A stretch of 7,101 nucleotides of DNA from DATDRQ01 sp035291645 (GCA_035291645.1 DATDRQ010000237.1:1-7101); one strand, 5' to 3'; positions 1 to 6,699 are shown, numbered from the stretch's first letter. Notes: generated by a model from the letters alone, not told the origin. Program-made: numbers and translations.

Positions 1-78
1 GAGCGTGATCGCCAGCCCCATGCTGAAGAAAGCCAGGCCGTAGAAGAAATAAATCAGCGAAAAATATGGGCTATGCAT
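1..78 (-). CDS. N-terminus of a membrane protein, possibly a sensor kinase or signalling protein (partial)
   Basis: Reading leftwards from an ATG at 78-76, the frame stays open for 26 codons to the window edge. An in-frame TAA at 84-82 lies just upstream, so this ATG is the first possible start. The peptide begins MHSPYFSLIYF and continues with the hydrophobic stretch FFYGLAFFSMGLAI, which looks like a first transmembrane helix. From memory, this F-Y/H-G-L-A-F-F-x-x-G-L-A-I pattern opens membrane-bound histidine kinases and PAS/GGDEF signalling proteins in Chloroflexota and other bacteria. No catalytic domain is visible here, so function is inference. The ribosome site is weak (AAAGA directly before the ATG). 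A good sigma-70-type promoter lies at 164-136 on the same strand. The gene diverges from the transport operon and may or may not be functionally linked to it. Confidence 0.6.
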   Translation of the reverse strand, partial: MHSPYFSLIYFFYGLAFFSMGLAITL

Positions 79-125
79 TCTTTATCAGGCGATCCGGGAA
101 CTCTCCGGCTTTCCGACACAAGCAG

Positions 126-148
126 ACGTATCTTCATTATAGATACGT
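126..148. promoter_or_regulatory. Inverted repeat embracing the leftward -10 box (possible operator)
   Basis: ACGTATCT (126-133) and AGATACGT (141-148) are perfect 8-base inverted arms around a 7-base centre. The minus-strand -10 box at 141-136 falls within it and the predicted start near 129 lies in the left arm. This is the usual position of a repressor operator, but the cognate regulator is unknown. A 5' RNA hairpin is the alternative. Confidence 0.4.
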
Positions 149-164
149 GTGGGGTTAATTACAA
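136..164 (-). promoter_or_regulatory. Sigma-70-type promoter for the leftward gene
   Basis: On the minus strand, TTGTAA (164-159) is followed by a 17-base spacer and a perfect TATAAT (141-136). The -35 box matches four of six consensus bases. Transcription would start near 129 and give a leader of about 50 bases before the ATG at 78. The -10 box sits inside an inverted repeat (126-148), so the promoter may be controlled by a DNA-binding protein. Confidence 0.6.
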
Positions 165-171
165 ATGTTAG

Positions 172-193
172 GTGTCACCCGTCCAGGTGACAC
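172..193. repeat. Palindrome GTGTCACC-N6-GGTGACAC
   Basis: Perfect 8-base arms at 172-179 and 186-193 are separated by 6 bases. It lies just upstream of the leftward promoter's -35 box (164-159), so it could be an activator site for that gene. It could also be one copy of a dispersed intergenic palindrome, which a single window cannot show. It is not followed by a T run on either strand, so it is not a normal terminator. Confidence 0.4.
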
Positions 194-212
194 ATTTCCC
201 TACCTTGAATCG

Positions 213-252
213 ACCCGTGAATACGGGTTTTCCCTACCCCTCCCCTAGGGAA
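213..252. repeat. Two adjacent small dyads with pyrimidine-rich flanks
   Basis: ACCCGT (213-218) and ACGGGT (223-228) form a 6-base stem with a GAAT loop, followed by a short T run to 231. Immediately after, TTCCCTA (230-236) and TAGGGAA (246-252) form a second dyad around a C-rich 9-base loop. The word TTTCCCTACC occurs at 196-205 and, nearly identically, at 229-238. The first hairpin resembles a weak rightward terminator, but no rightward gene precedes it, so its role is unclear. Confidence 0.3.
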
Positions 253-260
253 GCACCCCA

Positions 261-289
261 TTGAGTGCTGCCTGTTTTGTGACTATGAT
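261..289 (+). promoter_or_regulatory. Possible upstream rightward promoter
   Basis: TTGAGT (261-266), a 17-base spacer and TATGAT (284-289) match four of six and five of six consensus bases. A transcript would start near 296. No open frame of credible length follows, but a strong 47-base hairpin at 342-388 lies within the first 100 bases. It may drive a short RNA or a long leader of the regulator gene. Confidence 0.35.
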
Positions 290-340
290 AAGTGGAGGGG
301 TGAAATATTAACCTTCCCTGGGCGCAAGGGATTTAGAGGA

Positions 341-399
341 AGGCTCAGAAGGACGAGGAAGAATGGCGCATTCCTGTCCTGCTGAGCCTGGGGGGTTTT
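341..399 (+). other. Long imperfect hairpin followed by G run and TTTT
   Basis: GGCTCAG (342-348) pairs perfectly with CTGAGCC (382-388). After one A/G mismatch, AGGAC (350-354) pairs with GTCCT (376-380). After an asymmetric internal loop, GAATG (361-365) pairs with CATTC (369-373) over a 3-base loop. That is 17 base pairs in a 47-base element. TTTT at 396-399 follows after a short G run, so on the plus strand it resembles an imperfect terminator or the 3' end of a small RNA. A competing stem, CCTTCC (312-317) with GGAAGG (338-343), overlaps its left foot, so the region could switch between structures. Confidence 0.45.
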
Positions 400-427
400 A
401 AAATGGAAAAGTTTAAGATTCCCCTGC

Positions 428-456
428 TTGACAGGCAGTAAAATAACCCCTATAAT
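428..456 (+). promoter_or_regulatory. Perfect-consensus sigma-70 promoter
   Basis: TTGACA (428-433), exactly 17 bases, then TATAAT (451-456): both hexamers and the spacing are the textbook optimum. Expected start is near 463. The next credible gene downstream is the regulator at 645, which would give a leader of about 180 bases. A dyad with a T7 run begins exactly at the predicted start, so the promoter is probably repressed or its transcripts cut short under some condition. Confidence 0.75.
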
Positions 457-462
457 AAAACT

Positions 463-489
463 TGTAATCACAGGATTACATGTTTTTTT
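463..489 (+). promoter_or_regulatory. Dyad TGTAATC-N4-GATTACA with T7 run at the predicted start site
   Basis: TGTAATC (463-469) and GATTACA (474-480) are perfect 7-base arms around ACAG, followed two bases later by seven T residues (483-489). As RNA this has the shape of an intrinsic terminator, but it would lie at the very 5' end of the transcript. An 18-base operator for a dimeric repressor covering +1 is therefore at least as likely. The arms do not resemble the LacI-type sites at 616-634, so a different regulator is implied. Confidence 0.45.
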
Positions 490-560
490 ATTAAATTCAA
501 CTTCTTCGATCGGGGAGCCCTTTTCAGGTGCCCGGCTTCCCTCCCCACGGGCGATTAAGA

Positions 561-572
561 TGACATTTGTCA
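561..572. promoter_or_regulatory. Small palindrome next to the regulator's -35 box
   Basis: TGACA (561-565) and TGTCA (568-572) are perfect inverted arms separated by TT, ending one base before the TTGACT box at 574. The position suits an activator or repressor site, but the element is short and may be chance. Confidence 0.25.
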
Positions 573-596
573 CTTGACTAAGAGGTGAAGTTTTTT
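570..596 (+). terminator. Weak terminator-like hairpin with T6 (candidate end of an RNA starting near 463)
   Basis: TCACTT (570-575) can pair with AGGTGA (583-588), including one G-T wobble, over a 7-base loop, followed by AG and six T residues (591-596). If used, it would end transcripts from the 428-456 promoter after about 130 bases, giving a small RNA or an attenuated leader. It overlaps the -35 box of the next promoter, so the T run may simply be spacer sequence. Confidence 0.25.
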
Positions 597-604
597 CATA
601 CTAT
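574..604 (+). promoter_or_regulatory. Proximal promoter of the regulator gene and operon
   Basis: TTGACT (574-579) matches five of six -35 bases. The -10 is either TACTAT (599-604, spacer 19) or CATACT (597-602, spacer 17), each matching four of six bases. The start would be near 609-611, directly upstream of the LacI-type palindromes at 616-634, so a bound repressor would block initiation or early elongation. The resulting leader of about 35 bases has no clear Shine-Dalgarno sequence before the ATG at 645. Confidence 0.5.
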
Positions 605-615
605 GGCTAGTTAAT

Positions 616-634
616 CGTTTACGTAAACGTTTAC
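616..634. promoter_or_regulatory. Double overlapping LacI-family operator
   Basis: The run CGTTTACGTAAACGTTTAC holds two perfect CG-centred palindromes: CGTTTACGTAAACG (616-629) and GTAAACGTTTAC (623-634), with centres 6 bases apart and one shared half-site. GTAAACGTTTAC is the classic LacI/GalR-family architecture, with two TAAA-type half-sites flanking a central CG where the hinge-helix leucine inserts. It lies just downstream of the 574-604 promoter and 10 bases before the start codon of a LacI-family gene, which points to autoregulation and control of the transport operon. Confidence 0.8.
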
Positions 635-644
635 CTAAGCGCCC

Positions 645-1670
645 ATGCCGACCATCCGTGACGTCGCCGAGCTTGCAGGAGTGTCAGTGGCTACCGTTTC
701 CCACGTCGTAAACGGAACGCGTTTCGTCTCTCAACCCGTCCGTGAGCGAGTGACCAACGCCATGCAGGCGCTCGGTTACCAGCGCAACGAAGTCGCCCGC
801 TCTCTGCGCCAGGGTCGCACCCATACCATCGGCCTGATCCTGCCCGACAGCGCCAACCCCTTCTTCGCCGAGATCGGCGGCTGCATCGAATCCGCGGCGG
901 CCGCCCTGGGCTACAACGTCATCCTGTGCAACACGCACGGCGACGCGCGCAAAGAAATCGCCTATATCGACCTGCTGCTCGCCAAGCAGGTCGATGGCAT
1001 CATCCTCGATACCGAAGAAAAACACGGCAAGAAACTGGTGGCCCGTATTCCAGGCCAGCTTCCGGTCGTCATGGTCGACCGGGAGATCCCCGGGAACCCC
1101 TTCGACACCGTGCTCTCGGATAACCGGCAAGGCGCTCGACTGGCCGCCAGGCACCTGATCGGCCTGGGTCACCGGCGCATCGGCTGCATTACCGGCCCGC
1201 TCAACCTGCTTTCCAGCGAACAACGACTCTCCGGTTTCCACGCAGCTTTCGTGGAAGCCGGCCTGACCGCTTCCGAGGAACTGGTCTTCCATGGCGACTT
1301 TCGCCCCCCCTCCGGATTAGCCGGTTTCAAGCAGCTCTTCAGCCGGCCGGATCCACCCACCGCGATATTCGCCTGCAATGACATGATGGCTCTCGGCGTG
1401 CTGCGCGCCGCCGCTGAAGCCGGGGTGCGTGTACCGCAGGACGTCGCCGTGGTGGGTTTCGATGACATCGAAATCGGCCAGTTCATCCACCCCTCCCTGA
1501 CCACCGTCGCCCAACAGAAAGACGAGATCGGCCAGCAGGCCGTCCAACGGATCGTCGAGCTTCTCTCCGGTCAAGAAAAAGAATCCCGCAAGATGCTGGT
1601 CCCAACCCGGCTGATCGCCCGAGAATCCTCCGGAGCGCTTCTCCAAGTTCCGCCAGGCAGAAAGGATTGA
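645..1670 (+). CDS. LacI/GalR-family transcriptional regulator
   Basis: This 341-residue protein has the full length and domain order of the LacI family. The N-terminal helix-turn-helix begins at TIRDVAELAGVSVATVSHVVNG (residues 3-24). A hinge helix containing ARSL follows at residues 51-54, and L54 is the expected minor-groove wedge. A periplasmic-binding-protein-like effector domain runs from about residue 60 to 332. Pocket-type motifs are visible: VDRE at 144-147, SEQRLSGF with R194, CND at 244-246, and GFDD at 271-274; these resemble sugar-responsive RbsR/PurR-type proteins. It probably represses the downstream transporter by binding 616-634 until a sugar-like ligand binds. The start at 645 is fixed by the normal LacI N-terminus, although no good ribosome site precedes it, which may keep regulator levels low. 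The effector cannot be named from sequence. Confidence 0.93.
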   Translation: MPTIRDVAELAGVSVATVSHVVNGTRFVSQPVRERVTNAMQALGYQRNEVARSLRQGRTHTIGLILPDSANPFFAEIGGCIESAAAALGYNVILCNTHGDARKEIAYIDLLLAKQVDGIILDTEEKHGKKLVARIPGQLPVVMVDREIPGNPFDTVLSDNRQGARLAARHLIGLGHRRIGCITGPLNLLSSEQRLSGFHAAFVEAGLTASEELVFHGDFRPPSGLAGFKQLFSRPDPPTAIFACNDMMALGVLRAAAEAGVRVPQDVAVVGFDDIEIGQFIHPSLTTVAQQKDEIGQQAVQRIVELLSGQEKESRKMLVPTRLIARESSGALLQVPPGRKD

Positions 1671-1680
1671 GCGAATCCAC

Positions 1681-2676
1681 ATGACCACGGTCGAAAAAGT
1701 CGAGAGTGAGCTGCTGGACGTATCGCCGGGCAAGGCTGCCGGCGCCCGCTTGAAAAGCAGCGGATTCGTGCGCTACATCCCGTTAATCTTGCTTGCCATC
1801 GTCATTATCGTCATTGGGCTCTACACCCCGAACTTCTTGACCGCCCGCAACGCCATCAACATCCTGCGCCAGTCGGCGGCTTTAGGCCTGATGGCGATCG
1901 GTATGACCACGGTGATGATCGGAGGGGGGATCGACCTGTCAATCCCCTCAATGATGGCCTTCAGCGGCATCCTGGGCGCCATGTATATGCGCGACGGGGG
2001 CAACCCCTTCGTCGCCGCCTTGATCATGGTGGGGGCCGGGATGCTAGGCGGGAGTATCAACGGTTTCGCCGTGGCCTACTTACGCATGATCCCCTTCGTG
2101 GTCACCCTGGCGATGATGAACATTGCCATGGGGGCCAGTATCTGGATCACCCAATCAGTCAGCGTAGCTCCGATCAATCAGGGCTTCATAGACGTCGTCA
2201 TGGCTAAGTTCGGGATCATCCCAATGCCGGTGATCTTCGTCGCCATCGTCACCCTCATCGCCCAGGTGCTCATGAAGAACGGCATTTTCGGCCGCTGGCT
2301 GTTCGCCGTTGGGACCAACGTGCGAGCAGCGCGGGTCTCGGGCATCCCCACGCAGCGGGTCATCTTCAGCACATACGTGGTGTCCGGTCTGTTCGCCGGA
2401 CTGGCAGCCATGCTGGTGGTCGCCCGGCTGATGTCGGCGGCGCCCACCATGGGAGAAGAAGGCGTGGTGCTGGATATCGTCAGCTCCGCCGTTGTCGGCG
2501 GCACCAGCATCTACGGCGGGCTGGGCAGCCCGCTTGGCTCGGTTATCGGCGCCCTGTTTATCACCCTGATCACTAACAGCATGAATATGATGAAGATCTC
2601 CTATTACTGGACGCTGATCATCAAAGGGCTGGTGATCGTCATTGCCGTTATCCTGGATTCGTTGCGCAGGCGCTAG
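1681..2676 (+). CDS. CUT2-family (RbsC-like) sugar ABC transporter permease, first of two
   Basis: This 331-residue polytopic inner-membrane protein belongs to the RbsC/XylH/LsrC permease family. About 8-10 hydrophobic segments are visible, the first at roughly residues 32-48. Family marks include NFLTARNAINILRQSA after the first helix, GGGIDLSIPS (81-90, the family D-L/I-S motif) and the cytoplasmic loop GRWLFAVGTNVRAARVSGI (204-222), which docks on the ATPase. GGTSIYGGLGSPLGSVIGA (273-291) is the typical C-terminal glycine-rich motif. The stop codon of the regulator is 10 bases upstream, so the genes are co-transcribed. AAAGGA at 1661-1666 is the likely ribosome site, with a rather long spacing of 14 bases. 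It probably pairs with the second permease at 4198 as a heterodimer. The roughly 25-residue charged N-terminal tail is cytoplasmic. Confidence 0.92.
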   Translation: MTTVEKVESELLDVSPGKAAGARLKSSGFVRYIPLILLAIVIIVIGLYTPNFLTARNAINILRQSAALGLMAIGMTTVMIGGGIDLSIPSMMAFSGILGAMYMRDGGNPFVAALIMVGAGMLGGSINGFAVAYLRMIPFVVTLAMMNIAMGASIWITQSVSVAPINQGFIDVVMAKFGIIPMPVIFVAIVTLIAQVLMKNGIFGRWLFAVGTNVRAARVSGIPTQRVIFSTYVVSGLFAGLAAMLVVARLMSAAPTMGEEGVVLDIVSSAVVGGTSIYGGLGSPLGSVIGALFITLITNSMNMMKISYYWTLIIKGLVIVIAVILDSLRRR

Positions 2677-2687
2677 GAGCAGAAGCG

Positions 2688-4181
<1,494 letters not shown>

Positions 4182-4197
4182 GAGAAGGGAATTGAGG

Positions 4198-5202
4198 ATG
4201 AATAAAACAAAACGCGAACCGTTTAACCTGCGCAATTTCGTCCTATCTTACGGTTTCCAGATCGTACTGGCGCTGCTGTTTATCTTCTACGCCGTCTCCA
4301 CCGAGAACTTCCTGACCCCCAGCAATCTGATAAACATCCTGCACGCTGCCGCTCCGACGATGATCCTGGCTTCGGGGCTGGCGCTGGTGATCATGACCGG
4401 CAAGCTGGACATCTCGATCGGCTCGATCATCTTCCTGACGACCGCCATCGGCGGGACGTTGATGACGCGCGCCGGCGTCTCCCCCTGGATAGCCATCCCC
4501 TTGATGGTCATGATCGGCGCAGTTTGCGGCGCGCTGAACGGTTTTATCGTCACCGTGCTGCGGGTCAACCCGTTCATCACCACCATGGGCACCATGTTCA
4601 TCCTGCGGGGAGCAGCCCTATTCGTCAGTGAAGGTCTCCTGGTAAGCATCCCGGATTTTATGAAAAAATTTGGCAACGCCAAGGTCGGCCCGGTCTTCGT
4701 CGACATCCTGATCGCATTTGTCTTCCTGGCGCTGATGCACATCTTCCACACCCGCACGAAATTCGGCCGTCAAGTCATGGCGGTCGGCAACGGTGAGGAG
4801 GTCGCCACGCGCCTGGGCGTAAGAACGAAGCGGGTCGTGTTCACCACCTTCGTGCTCTCCGGCCTGTTCGCCAGCCTGGGCGGCATCCTTTCGATGTCGC
4901 AGCTGGGCGGCGTCTCCCTGCATATGGGAGTAGGGCTGGAGTTTACCGGCATCGCCGTGGCGGTGATCGGCGGGATCAGCCTGTTCGGCGGAGAAGGTTC
5001 CTATACCGGTCTGGCGCTCGGCGCCCTGACCCTGGTCATCATCGAGAACGGTCTGGTTCACGTGGGCGCATCTCCATACATCTATCCGCTGGTGCGCGGC
5101 GGGATCATCTTCATCGCCATGTACGCAGATTCCTTGAAGGCTCGCGTCCAGGCCAGGGGCCGCATCGAAACGATCGAACAGGCGCCTGCCGCGGCAGATT
5201 GA
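4198..5202 (+). CDS. CUT2-family sugar ABC transporter permease, second of two
   Basis: This 334-residue membrane protein is of the same RbsC-like family as the first permease but clearly divergent in sequence. It has the canonical GKLDISIGS (68-76), then NPFITTMGT (124-132), the ATPase-docking loop FGRQVMAVGNGEEVATRLGV (189-208), and GGISLFGGEGS (258-268). A short polar C-terminal tail ends the protein. I chose ATG 4198 because AAGGGA at 4185-4190 lies 7 bases before it. An in-frame TTG at 4192 would be only one base from that site. The gene begins 16 bases after the ATPase stop. Two unlike permeases around one ATPase imply a heterodimeric channel, as in LsrC/LsrD. A 155-base gap separates it from the binding-protein gene. 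Confidence 0.92.
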   Translation: MNKTKREPFNLRNFVLSYGFQIVLALLFIFYAVSTENFLTPSNLINILHAAAPTMILASGLALVIMTGKLDISIGSIIFLTTAIGGTLMTRAGVSPWIAIPLMVMIGAVCGALNGFIVTVLRVNPFITTMGTMFILRGAALFVSEGLLVSIPDFMKKFGNAKVGPVFVDILIAFVFLALMHIFHTRTKFGRQVMAVGNGEEVATRLGVRTKRVVFTTFVLSGLFASLGGILSMSQLGGVSLHMGVGLEFTGIAVAVIGGISLFGGEGSYTGLALGALTLVIIENGLVHVGASPYIYPLVRGGIIFIAMYADSLKARVQARGRIETIEQAPAAAD

Positions 5203-5225
5203 TCCGCACACTACGAATACCAGGA

Positions 5226-5270
5226 TTTCGACCGGGCTCACCCCTCCCCTCCGGTCGAGAAGAAAGGAGG
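5226..5270 (+). promoter_or_regulatory. Intercistronic RNA hairpin plus orphan Shine-Dalgarno sequence
   Basis: TCGACCGG (5228-5235) and CCGGTCGA (5251-5258) are perfect 8-base arms around a C-rich 15-base loop. There is no T run, so it is not a terminator. AAAGGAGG at 5263-5270, a near-perfect ribosome site, follows although no real gene starts there; the only nearby start, TTG 5274, encodes four residues. CCTCC in the loop and right arm (5248-5252) could pair with GGAGG. Plausible roles are an RNA processing or stabilising element that raises binding-protein expression, or a remnant of a lost gene start. Confidence 0.45.
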
Positions 5271-5357
5271 TCGTTGGCATCCAACTAGGTTCATGATTGA
5301 CGCATCACATCAAGTTTATCTCATCTCAACCAACAATAAACATCGGAGGAGAACCTC

Positions 5358-6494
5358 ATGAAACGGATATCCATTGTATTCAGCCTCGTCGTCGTATTGG
5401 CCCTGTTCCTGGGCGCCTGCGCCCCGGCAGCCCCGGTCGCACCGGTGGTCCAGACCGTCGAGGTCATCAGGACCCAGGAAGTTCTGGTTCCCCAGGAAGT
5501 GATCGTCACCCAGCAGGTGGTCATGACGGTCGAAGTAGAGAAACCCCAGGAGCTGCAGAAGCTGGTGATCGGTTTCTCCTGGAACGAGAAGATGCACAGC
5601 CTGATCCAGGCCTGGCAGGATTACATGGTCGCCTACGCGGCCGAGGCCTGTCCCAAGGCGGGCTATGAGTGCGAGTTCGTCTTCAACGTGGCCGACAGCG
5701 ACCCGCAACAGCAGGCCTCCAACCTCGAAGACCTGATCAACCAGGGTGTGAACGTCATCGGCGCCCGCGCCCATGACGCTGCCGCCATCGGCGCCTCGAT
5801 CGTCGCCGCCAATGAAGCCAGCATCCCCTTCGTCACCTTCGACCGCGAGTCATCCACAGTGCCGCCTGCGGTGCACGTCGGGGCCGACAGCTACACCCAG
5901 GCGGTGACCACCGCCGAGGAATTCGCCAAGATCCTGGAGAAGAACGGGGTCGAGGGCGCCCAGTGCATCGAGCTGCAGGGCGACCTGCGCGATCAGAACG
6001 CCGTCTACCGCTCACAGGGCTGGGCTGACGTCGAGAAGAAGCTCAAGGATGCCGGCAGCCCGTTCGCCTGGACGACCGTCGTCCAGGTGCCGACCGAATG
6101 GAACCCGGAGAAATTCCTGACCGGGACCCAGGCCGCCCTGGAAGCGCACCCGGAAGCCAACTGCATGTTCGTCGCCAGCGACTTCGCCTTCGACTCGGTC
6201 ATGCAGGCGCTTGAAGCCGCCGGGAAAGCGATCCCATCGGGTGAGGAAGGCCACATCTGGATCGCCGCCCAGGACGTCAACCCGCAGGGCTACACCGCCA
6301 TGGAGCAGGGCATCATCGACGTCGCTACCACCTATGACGCCTACTTCCATTCGGTCGAGTTCGTGAACGCCGTGCTGCGCGTCGCCTCCGGTGAAGAGTT
6401 GGGCGTCAAGAAGATCCTGGTGCCCGGGCGCGTCGCCACCCTGGAGAACTTCAAAGAGCTGCCCAACATGTGGGCCCTGGATTACAAGGAGTAA
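5358..6494 (+). CDS. Sugar ABC transporter substrate-binding lipoprotein (RbsB-like, Peripla_BP_4 type)
   Basis: This 378-residue protein is the extracytoplasmic receptor of the transporter. The lipoprotein signal peptide is clear: MKR, a hydrophobic core, and lipobox LGAC (18-21), with C21 as the lipidated residue. A valine/glutamate/glutamine-rich stalk of six-residue repeats follows (34-63). The two-lobe binding domain runs from about KLVIGFSW (68-75) to the end. Likely ligand contacts, by analogy with RbsB, are D162-R163 in FDRE, R218 in VYRSQGW, D275 in VASDFAFD (asparagine in RbsB) and D306 in AAQDVN. The change at 275 suggests the ligand is not simply ribose. Four cysteines (98, 105, 203, 269) lie in the mature domain. 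GGAGGAG at 5345-5351, 6 bases before the ATG, is a very strong ribosome site, consistent with high expression of binding proteins. Confidence 0.93.
   Translation: MKRISIVFSLVVVLALFLGACAPAAPVAPVVQTVEVIRTQEVLVPQEVIVTQQVVMTVEVEKPQELQKLVIGFSWNEKMHSLIQAWQDYMVAYAAEACPKAGYECEFVFNVADSDPQQQASNLEDLINQGVNVIGARAHDAAAIGASIVAANEASIPFVTFDRESSTVPPAVHVGADSYTQAVTTAEEFAKILEKNGVEGAQCIELQGDLRDQNAVYRSQGWADVEKKLKDAGSPFAWTTVVQVPTEWNPEKFLTGTQAALEAHPEANCMFVASDFAFDSVMQALEAAGKAIPSGEEGHIWIAAQDVNPQGYTAMEQGIIDVATTYDAYFHSVEFVNAVLRVASGEELGVKKILVPGRVATLENFKELPNMWALDYKE
5457..5546 (+). repeat. Five tandem 18-base repeats encoding a hexapeptide stalk
   Basis: CCCAG words recur at 5473, 5491, 5509 and 5545, exactly 18 bases or a multiple apart. 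In protein the units are VEVIRT, QEVLVP, QEVIVT, QQVVMT and VEVEKP (residues 34-63), with a further partial match QELQKL after them. The repeat forms the linker between the lipid anchor and the binding domain. Such valine-rich stalks recur in binding lipoproteins that I associate with Chloroflexota. Confidence 0.7.
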
Positions 6495-6699
6495 TCCTTC
6501 ATAGAACTGGCTTTCCCTCCGTGAAGGGGGTCCTGCATGCCTGAACAACAAGCTACTTCGTAGCCAACATCGAAGCCGCCTTCACACCATCCACCCTCAT
6601 CCCGTCTAGCCAGCCTCCGGCATGTCCTCACTTTTGTGCAGGCATCCGCCAGGAAAGGGTGAGGGTGGAACTTTCATCTGAACCTGCGCAGAGGAATCT
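6495..6699 (+). promoter_or_regulatory. 205-base leader of the corrinoid gene with a long-range stem
   Basis: No gene of credible length and no intrinsic terminator is visible here, so read-through from the binding-protein gene is likely. TCCACCCTCATCC (6590-6602) can pair with GGGTGAGGGTGGA (6657-6669) over 13 positions with one G-T wobble, enclosing 54 bases that include a small CAC-TTTT-GTG hairpin. The stem ends 30 bases before the start codon at 6700. A separate hairpin GCTAC-TTC-GTAGC lies at 6552-6564. At the binding-protein stop codon, AAGGA (6486-6490) and TCCTT (6495-6499) close a GTAA tetraloop. I see no match to a known riboswitch class, and no convincing promoter. Confidence 0.4.
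6537..6563 (+). CDS. Possible 8-residue leader peptide
   Basis: ATG at 6537 opens a frame reading MPEQQATS and stopping at TAG 6561-6563. AAGGGGG (6524-6530), 6 bases upstream, is an acceptable ribosome site. The last codons and stop lie in the GCTAC/GTAGC hairpin at 6552-6564. It could be a leader peptide for the corrinoid gene, but frames this short occur often by chance, so this is only a candidate. Confidence 0.15.
   Translation: MPEQQATS

Noticed and set aside
283..573. A 96-codon open frame on the minus strand in the divergent region
   Set aside because: The protein has no recognisable family or sensible composition, no ribosome site was found, and it runs antisense across a perfect rightward promoter and several dyads.
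684..1292. Long minus-strand open frame opposite the LacI-family gene
   Set aside because: It is antisense to a clear LacI-family protein in GC-rich DNA, where shadow frames are common, and shows no domain.
4192..4200. TTG at 4192 as the start of the second permease
   Set aside because: It would leave one base between the ribosome site and the start; ATG 4198 has normal spacing and a normal family N-terminus.
5297..5325. TTGACG at 5297-5302 as a separate promoter for the binding-protein gene
   Set aside because: No acceptable -10 hexamer lies at 16-18 bases (the sequence there is CTCATC-like), so the -35 match is probably chance.
6496..6527. CCTTCA/TGAAGG stem after the binding-protein gene as a terminator
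   Set aside because: Only 6 base pairs with a 20-base loop, and no T run follows.
6495..6699. Cobalamin riboswitch upstream of the corrinoid gene
   Set aside because: No conserved B12-box sequence (GCCACTG-like) or typical multi-stem layout was found by eye; a covariance-model search would settle it.
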